Shown here piece after piece: positions 59,515-64,000 of a stretch of 64,000 nt of DNA (position 1 is its first letter; every line of letters begins with the position of its first letter). The stretch lies in contig OW051495.1 in NCBI GenBank assembly GCA_932521035.1, positions 9,238,001 to 9,302,000 on the forward strand, read 5' to 3'. The notes beneath the pieces were generated by a model that searched no databases, was not told the origin of the DNA, and saw only the letters and a list, made by a program, of their open reading frames with translations. The translations under genes and the position numbers were made by a program. The stretch is from Oscheius dolichura. Lineage: Eukaryota; Nematoda; Chromadorea; Rhabditida; Rhabditidae.

Positions 59515-60566
59515 TTACAAGACAGAAAGGTTATTTTTCTGGATATGGTCCAACAATGACATATTTGTTTTGTTTTGTGCAATAATGATCATTGATGAGG
59601 ATTTTATAGAGAGGCCATTCTTACTGCGGTAATGTGGAGGCAAATCTATCACGGAAAAGATATTTTGCTCCGCGGAATTTCTTATCGTTCCCACCCAATC
59701 TAAACTAGAAAACTCTTGTTCTACCTCCTGTATCACAATTATTCTTCCCCTTTCTAATAAGCAGAACCGGAAGAAACTGATGTTTGGAAATGGTATTGAG
59801 CGAAAGATCTGGAACAACCCAAAAAATCAACAATAATCACGGAATCTAACCTCTAGAATCTCTCGGAATAAATAACATCGGCTCCCAGAATCGTCTACTA
59901 CAGTTATGCTCACTTCCTGAAATGTGGAAAGCAGTTGTGGAACCGCAATGGCTACCATGTCAGGTTCAAGGCGGACTTGCACAGTTTTCTGCAGAATAAA
60001 TGAATAAATATAAGGAGGGAACAGGAAGTTACCACTGTCTTTGACTACAATAGTCCTTTGAGTTGATCGGAATTCTGCCAGTCTATCCTAACTCTGTCAG
60101 GGTTTAGAATATTTAACAATGTTACACATTGATTGCTTATATATCAGCAGTTCACATGTTATTCGGTGTTCTGACAACTGGCGAAGATGCTTTTTCAAAC
60201 GATCTTGAAAAATAACCTGAAAATCCAATTTGTGAAAAAGAAGACCCCCACTGACCAGTTCCGCTAAATGTGCTAAATCGCGTTCCATAGAGACTCTCGG
60301 CATCTGTTCCTCTTTTACCAAGCAGTCGAAATATAAAGCCACGTTTACCAGTAAAATCGATTCTATTGAAACCGCTAAGGTGGACGCTGATGTGCCGACT
60401 ATTTCGAACGAAGTCATACACAGCCCAGCACGTCTGCTGCAGGCGAAAATAACTTACCGGATGGAGCTGGAATAGTCATTGGTCAAAAATAAGAAGAGAA
60501 GAAAATCTTATTTATGATTTTTTCCCGGATGGAAGGAATCAAAGCAAGAAGATAAAATCCGGTCAT
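59515..60566 (-). pseudogene. F-box-like copy M, multiple lesions
   Basis: Exon 1 (from 60566) reads MTGFYLLALIPSIREKIINK, but its donor is AT instead of GT. Exon 2 has SYFRLQQTCWAVYDFVRNSR and YGTRFSTFSG. In exon 3 the EHRITCELLIYK part and the CVTLLNILNPDRVRI part lie in different frames, and the usual LLQSK is LL-stop-SK (TAG for CAG). Exon 4 (59988-59851) and exon 5 (59808-59515) remain open (FPNISFFRF). Three independent lesions make this a clear pseudogene. Confidence 0.8.
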
Positions 60567-60793
60567 GTCGATTAAGAGTGGAAGAACAGAGACTCGCTTA
60601 CAACAGCTAGGAAAGGTCAGCACTGCGAGAGGTCGGGTCAATCAAGCTGTGCTCCTAGGACTTATTGGGGTCGCATTCCTTCTTAATTACACCGAGGAGA
60701 ATATTTTCGATTGAAAGTATTCGTTCCAAGATGAGTGCATCAATGTCAACTTAGAATGCTTCTAAACATCTACTCGTATAGAGACAATTTCAT

Positions 60794-61502
60794 TTATTCA
60801 TCTACATTTACAATTAAAATGGGGGGCTTGCTTATGGAATCCTCATTCGGGCCATAGATATCATAGGTGTTACTCTCATGATAACGAATAGCATTGACGA
60901 CGACTATATAGGTCGTTCCCCCAGGGAAATATCCACAACGGCCTTCGAGATAGGCTTTCGGTGCAATATTTCGTATCTTCCAAATCCAGTCAAATCCAGG
61001 AAATTCTTCGTCTAACTCCCATTTAGTCATCTCGGGACGCGTTTCATTCCCTTGGAATTGGAAGTATCGAAGATTTGGAAAGGGCTGGGAGTCGAGACGC
61101 ATCTAAGCTTGTTCCTGATCCGATGTCTCTGCGTATTTCCAGCAGCACCAGCAAAAGCTGCATTTCTAGTGAACTGCCATTGGGGATAGAAAACGTTGTT
61201 GAGTCGAACTCCACAGAGCCCATCCATATCTTTGATATCCCTAATTGCGCCGTCAGGCTTAATCAGATCGATGTAACACCAGTCGCTGCTGAAACGCAGG
61301 TGGTAGTCTCCTTGCAAATGGACACACATATGCCGGTTTTTTAAAATGAACTCGAGGACGTTTCGGCAAGTCTGTTGCAGTCGGAAGTAACTCTTCTCTT
61401 CGAACTGGAATAATTACGTGCACTGAAGCAGATAAGAGAACAAACTTTTGTGATTACTTTTTCCAGAAGTTCGGGATTCAAACAAACCATTAGAGGAGCC
61501 AT
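60794..61502 (-). pseudogene. F-box-like copy N, exons 3-4 lost
   Basis: Exon 1 (61502-61446) MAPLMVCLNPELLEKVITK and exon 2 (from 61404, FEEKSYFRLQQTCRNVLEFI) are intact and end in a long open segment. This runs directly into the exon 5 start (SQPFPNLRYFQF) through an internal deletion of exons 3 and 4. The exon 5 body (ELDEEFPGFDWIW, YFPGGTTYIVVVN, NTYDIYGPNE) matches copy K. The frame of the exon 2 run-on differs from exon 5, though a splice at CTTAG near 61100 could join them. Either a pseudogene or a shortened gene without the central domain. Confidence 0.6.
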
Positions 61503-62033
61503 GGCGGTTTATGGGCAGAAGTTGTCTTGAAAATGAATGAGGGAGTTATAAAATAGACCGACAACACTGATGTGACGAACAAATGGCTCCTGATTTTGGT
61601 GAGAATAACTGCTTCAGGAGGGATATTGCCCCCCTAAACTCATCAAGGAGGAAGGCAATATGCAAGGAGCAAGGGGGGAAACTCCTGGAATGGTTATTAT
61701 ATTAATATTTATGCATTTACAACAGATTTTGAATACTTTTTTTAGACATTGATGCCCCCCTAAACTCATCAACGTCTTGTCCTATGAGGTTCAATTTTGA
61801 TATATCCTGTTTCCGGAAGTACTACACTTTGAGGCAAGTAGGCGTATCACCTTCTTGATTCCAAAAATCAATATTATGTCTAAGAAGAAGGCCTGATAAG
61901 AACAAAGACACTTGGCGTTGCCCACTCTAACTTCTCATTGCTTCAGAGTCACCGATCAAACAGTTTAGCACCTTTGGCCGTCTGCCGCTGCTCTTCACTC
62001 TTTTCCCTTCAGTTTTTGAAAGATTTTTCAGAC
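61503..62033. other. Intergenic stretch with a 20-bp direct repeat
   Basis: The phrase TGCCCCCCTAAACTCATCAA occurs twice, near 61627 and 61753, about 126 bp apart. No coding capacity seen. The right end is the promoter side of the Pmp3-type gene. Confidence 0.5.
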
Positions 62034-62248
62034 ATGTGCAAGATTCTTCTTATCATCTTGGCCTTCATCTGCCCGGTAAGATCTTACCTAAAATGTATGA
62101 AGCAAAATTTCAGCCACTTGCCGTTATCTTCGACCAGGGCTGCACCTGCGCCTTCTGGATTAACTGTCTCCTGACATTACTGTTCTGGATTCCTGGTGTA
62201 ATCCATGCCATATTCGTCATCACTTTGACGTGGTTTGCCTCCTCCTAG
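62034..62248 (+). CDS. Pmp3/UPF0057-type plasma membrane proteolipid
   Basis: Two exons (62034-62075, 62114-62248) with a 38-nt GT-AG intron give 58 residues. The sequence has two hydrophobic helices with the family pattern: LLIILAFICPPLAVI, a charged/Cys loop (DQGCTC), then LTLLFWIPGVIHAIFVI. The (C/L)PPLAV...NxLLTLLxWIPGxIHAxYVI signature identifies the stress-related Pmp3/RCI2 family, small integral membrane proteins that influence membrane potential and ion tolerance in yeast and plants. The length is normal for the family (about 52-60). Exact role in nematodes is unknown. Confidence 0.9.
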
Positions 62249-62561
62249 TAAAAGACGTGTGGGCAGACGTCTGACTTTCACAGTTTGGGCTGTCTGCTTA
62301 GCTGAAATAAAACCATTGCCTGATTGAAATCCGCGTACAGATATATAAAAGGCCTGACATGACATGATAGATAATCCCGGCTTTGGAGAGGGAACTAAGT
62401 ACCGGTTTATTCCGGCTTGATGTAACTATGCAAAAAACTGTGTTGTGCAGAATTAGTCAGCGGTTCAGCATTATTTTTTCCGATATTCTTGCTTTGAGGT
62501 TATTCATGTGGTTTATCCATATTTTATTAGCAGACAATGATGAGACTGTAGTGTTTTATAT

Positions 62562-63518
62562 TCACTTCAACTGACGCTTCTTCTTGTAGTCGATATGGAA
62601 CGCGAAGAGTACGGCTGCGAAGCTCTTGGCTGTGGCTTTGCAGGAGTGGTGTTCGATAAGGTGGAGTACCCATATCCCATCTGAAGGTAAACGAATTCAA
62701 GTAAGTCTAAGGAGCGAATGAGAAAACTGACCACAACCTAAGAACTCCTCGAACTTCTTTCCTTGCTTTTCGAACTGCTGAAGGGCAATTTCATCGGCGA
62801 CGTTGGCTTCCTCAATCTGGTAACCACTATGTTTCAAATCATCCAAAGCATCCCTTACAAGGGGCATGCATCCATCGAAGAAGAAACAAAGAGTCGAGAT
62901 GAATCCGGTAGCCAAGACGGTGGCGTGGAAAATGAGGAAGGCCCTGTATGGGAAAATAAAGCTCTTTGATGCGAGAAATTACTGACCATTGAAGAGAGAA
63001 GACAACTTCATATTGGGTGCTCAAAGCGAGCTTGCATGTATGCCATCCTTCCCGGTACAAGTTAGCGATAGTCCTAACTGAGGAGTAGCAAGATACGTCT
63101 TGAGGAATGAAACGAAGCGTTCCGTTCATGATATTGCCTACCAGTTCAGGTGGGTTCTAGATAATGAATGGATTTGAAATATTTGGATAGATACCATGAT
63201 GCTTAGGAGCGCGGAAAATGTGCCGAGATGTTGCAGGTGTTCGAGGAAAAATTCGGCCAAGTAAATCAATTCGATTAACGTTACACTTAGCTGGAGTATT
63301 TGATAGACCAGGTAGAATATGAGCAAAGTGCATTTTCTAAATGTGGTTCTTCTCGAATATAAAGTACCATACCGTAGCTTGCATGAGGTGAATCTGTCCA
63401 TTAGCCAATCGTGAATTTGGCGTACTTTAAGTGCGGTTCCGTTTTTTTTAAAAGTAATGTCATCTTTTTGTTGGAGAATTACTTCAATGATTTCGTGTAA
63501 TCGAGCAAATAAAGACAA
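62562..63518 (-). CDS. Multi-pass membrane protein, unknown family
   Basis: Five exons (63518-63373, 63336-63195, 63156-62987, 62943-62732, 62680-62562) join in phase to 262 residues. Hydrophobic segments: LLIFYLVYQILQLSVTLIEL, a second in ALLSIMNPPELVGNIMNG (weak), FLIFHATVLATGFISTLCFF, and a C-terminal KSFAAVLFAFHIDY ending in basic YKKKRQLK. Between them are soluble loops with SVRTIANLYREGWHTCKL and EEANVADEIALQQFEKQG. About three to four membrane passes. No family recognised; loosely like nematode-specific small membrane proteins. It is convergent with the Pmp3-type gene. Confidence 0.65.
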
Positions 63519-63894
63519 TATAAGTAACTTGACAACAAGAAATCAACACATAGACAGTCACAAGCACCGAGTTCGCCAAAAAGCGGAAACTTTGCTAAGT
63601 AAAAGCGCAAAAAGTTTATGAGAAGCAATAAATCGGCCCCGACAAGCTACTCAAATTCGCTTTCAATATAGACAAAGTCGCTTTAAAGCAATTATACATT
63701 AACATTATAATGCATTGGAAAACAAATGATCTGACAATATGTTGATAAGATGAAAAGATTCATTGTCACACGACACAAATAAATCAATTAAACATGAAAA
63801 AATACGGTTGAAAACACAACAAACAATGATTTTATAGCTTTTTCTGGAATTCCGGACTTAGTTCCCCGAGACCCGGACTTAGTTCCCTGGGAAC
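63519..63894. other. Intergenic stretch with a palindromic repeat
   Basis: Contains GGACTTAGTTCCC at 63854 and again at 63875, the latter followed by its inverse GGGAACTAAGTCC (63889-63901), forming a hairpin that abuts the P450-like fragment. The rest is AT-rich without a gene. Confidence 0.6.
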
Positions 63895-64000
63895 TAAGTC
63901 CTGGCCTCCGCCATGAGGTTCTTCTCGTTGAACTCGTCGCTCTCTTTGCCATCCTCCATTTTCAACAGAAACGTGTCTATGTAATCCCCCGCGTTTTCAT
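63895..64000 (-). CDS. Cytochrome P450-like fragment, cut by the window edge
   Basis: The minus strand reads NAGDYIDTFLLKMEDGK and then EFNEKNLMAEA before a TAG at 63897-63895. The pattern D.ID.FL.KME...F.E.NL is the helix just before the I-helix of CYP2-type P450 proteins (ER heme monooxygenases). The stop falls inside a palindromic repeat (63875-63901), so either the gene is disrupted by an insertion or an intron starts just before it. Only about 35 residues are visible. Confidence 0.45.

Overview
The window looks like nuclear DNA of a nematode, probably a rhabditid relative, though I cannot name the species. The evidence is: introns of about 35-50 nt ending in TTTCAG or TTTTAG, ShKT-domain secreted proteins, 5S rRNA close to the Caenorhabditis type, a large lineage-specific F-box-like family, chitin-binding (CBM14) proteins, and a CDC-48-like AAA ATPase. 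Almost every gene is split, so many short open frames are single exons. I rebuilt models by hand; where every junction kept phase and no stop appeared, I treat the model as reliable.

Layout: (1) 0.2-3.1 kb, two tandem ShKT-domain secreted protein genes with copied promoters. (2) 3.7-18.4 kb, first cluster of the F-box-like family on both strands, with intact genes, pseudogenes and orphan exons. A small Thr-rich secreted protein, a LINE tail and a TTAA-flanked MITE lie among them. One member (12958-15310) carries a long Pro/Ser tail built from four 83-residue tandem repeats. (3) 18.6-26.7 kb, three dispersed 5S rRNA genes, a complete 20-exon UPF1-like superfamily 1 helicase, a tRNA-like SINE and a small-heat-shock-protein remnant. 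(4) 26.9-34.1 kb, one large secreted protein with 16 CBM14 chitin-binding domains, mucin-like repeats, His/acid-rich patches and two C-terminal ShKT domains. (5) 34.9-36.9 kb, F-box-like relics. (6) 37.6-40.7 kb, a divergent CDC-48/p97 paralogue. (7) 41.3-42.6 kb, a perfect-looking 419 bp inverted repeat pair and a 27-base C run. (8) 43.5-51.7 kb, a very long multi-exon gene encoding an N-terminal Gly/hydrophobic membrane region, an acidic linker, a P-loop NTPase-like segment and a long helical C-terminus. I do not recognise it, and it is my best candidate for something undescribed. (9) 52.6-61.5 kb, second F-box-like cluster, all minus strand: three intact genes, then four increasingly damaged copies. 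(10) 62-64 kb, a Pmp3-type proteolipid gene, a multi-pass membrane protein, and a fragment resembling cytochrome P450 at the edge.

How the parts may work together is inference. F-box-like adaptors, the CDC-48 paralogue and the sHSP remnant all touch ubiquitin/protein quality control. ShKT and CBM14 proteins are secreted barrier or defence-type proteins, and the SF1 helicase belongs to a family that includes RNA-surveillance and small-RNA factors. The abundance of recent duplicates, pseudogenes, MITEs, inverted repeats and perfect tandem repeats fits a fast-evolving chromosome-arm-like region.
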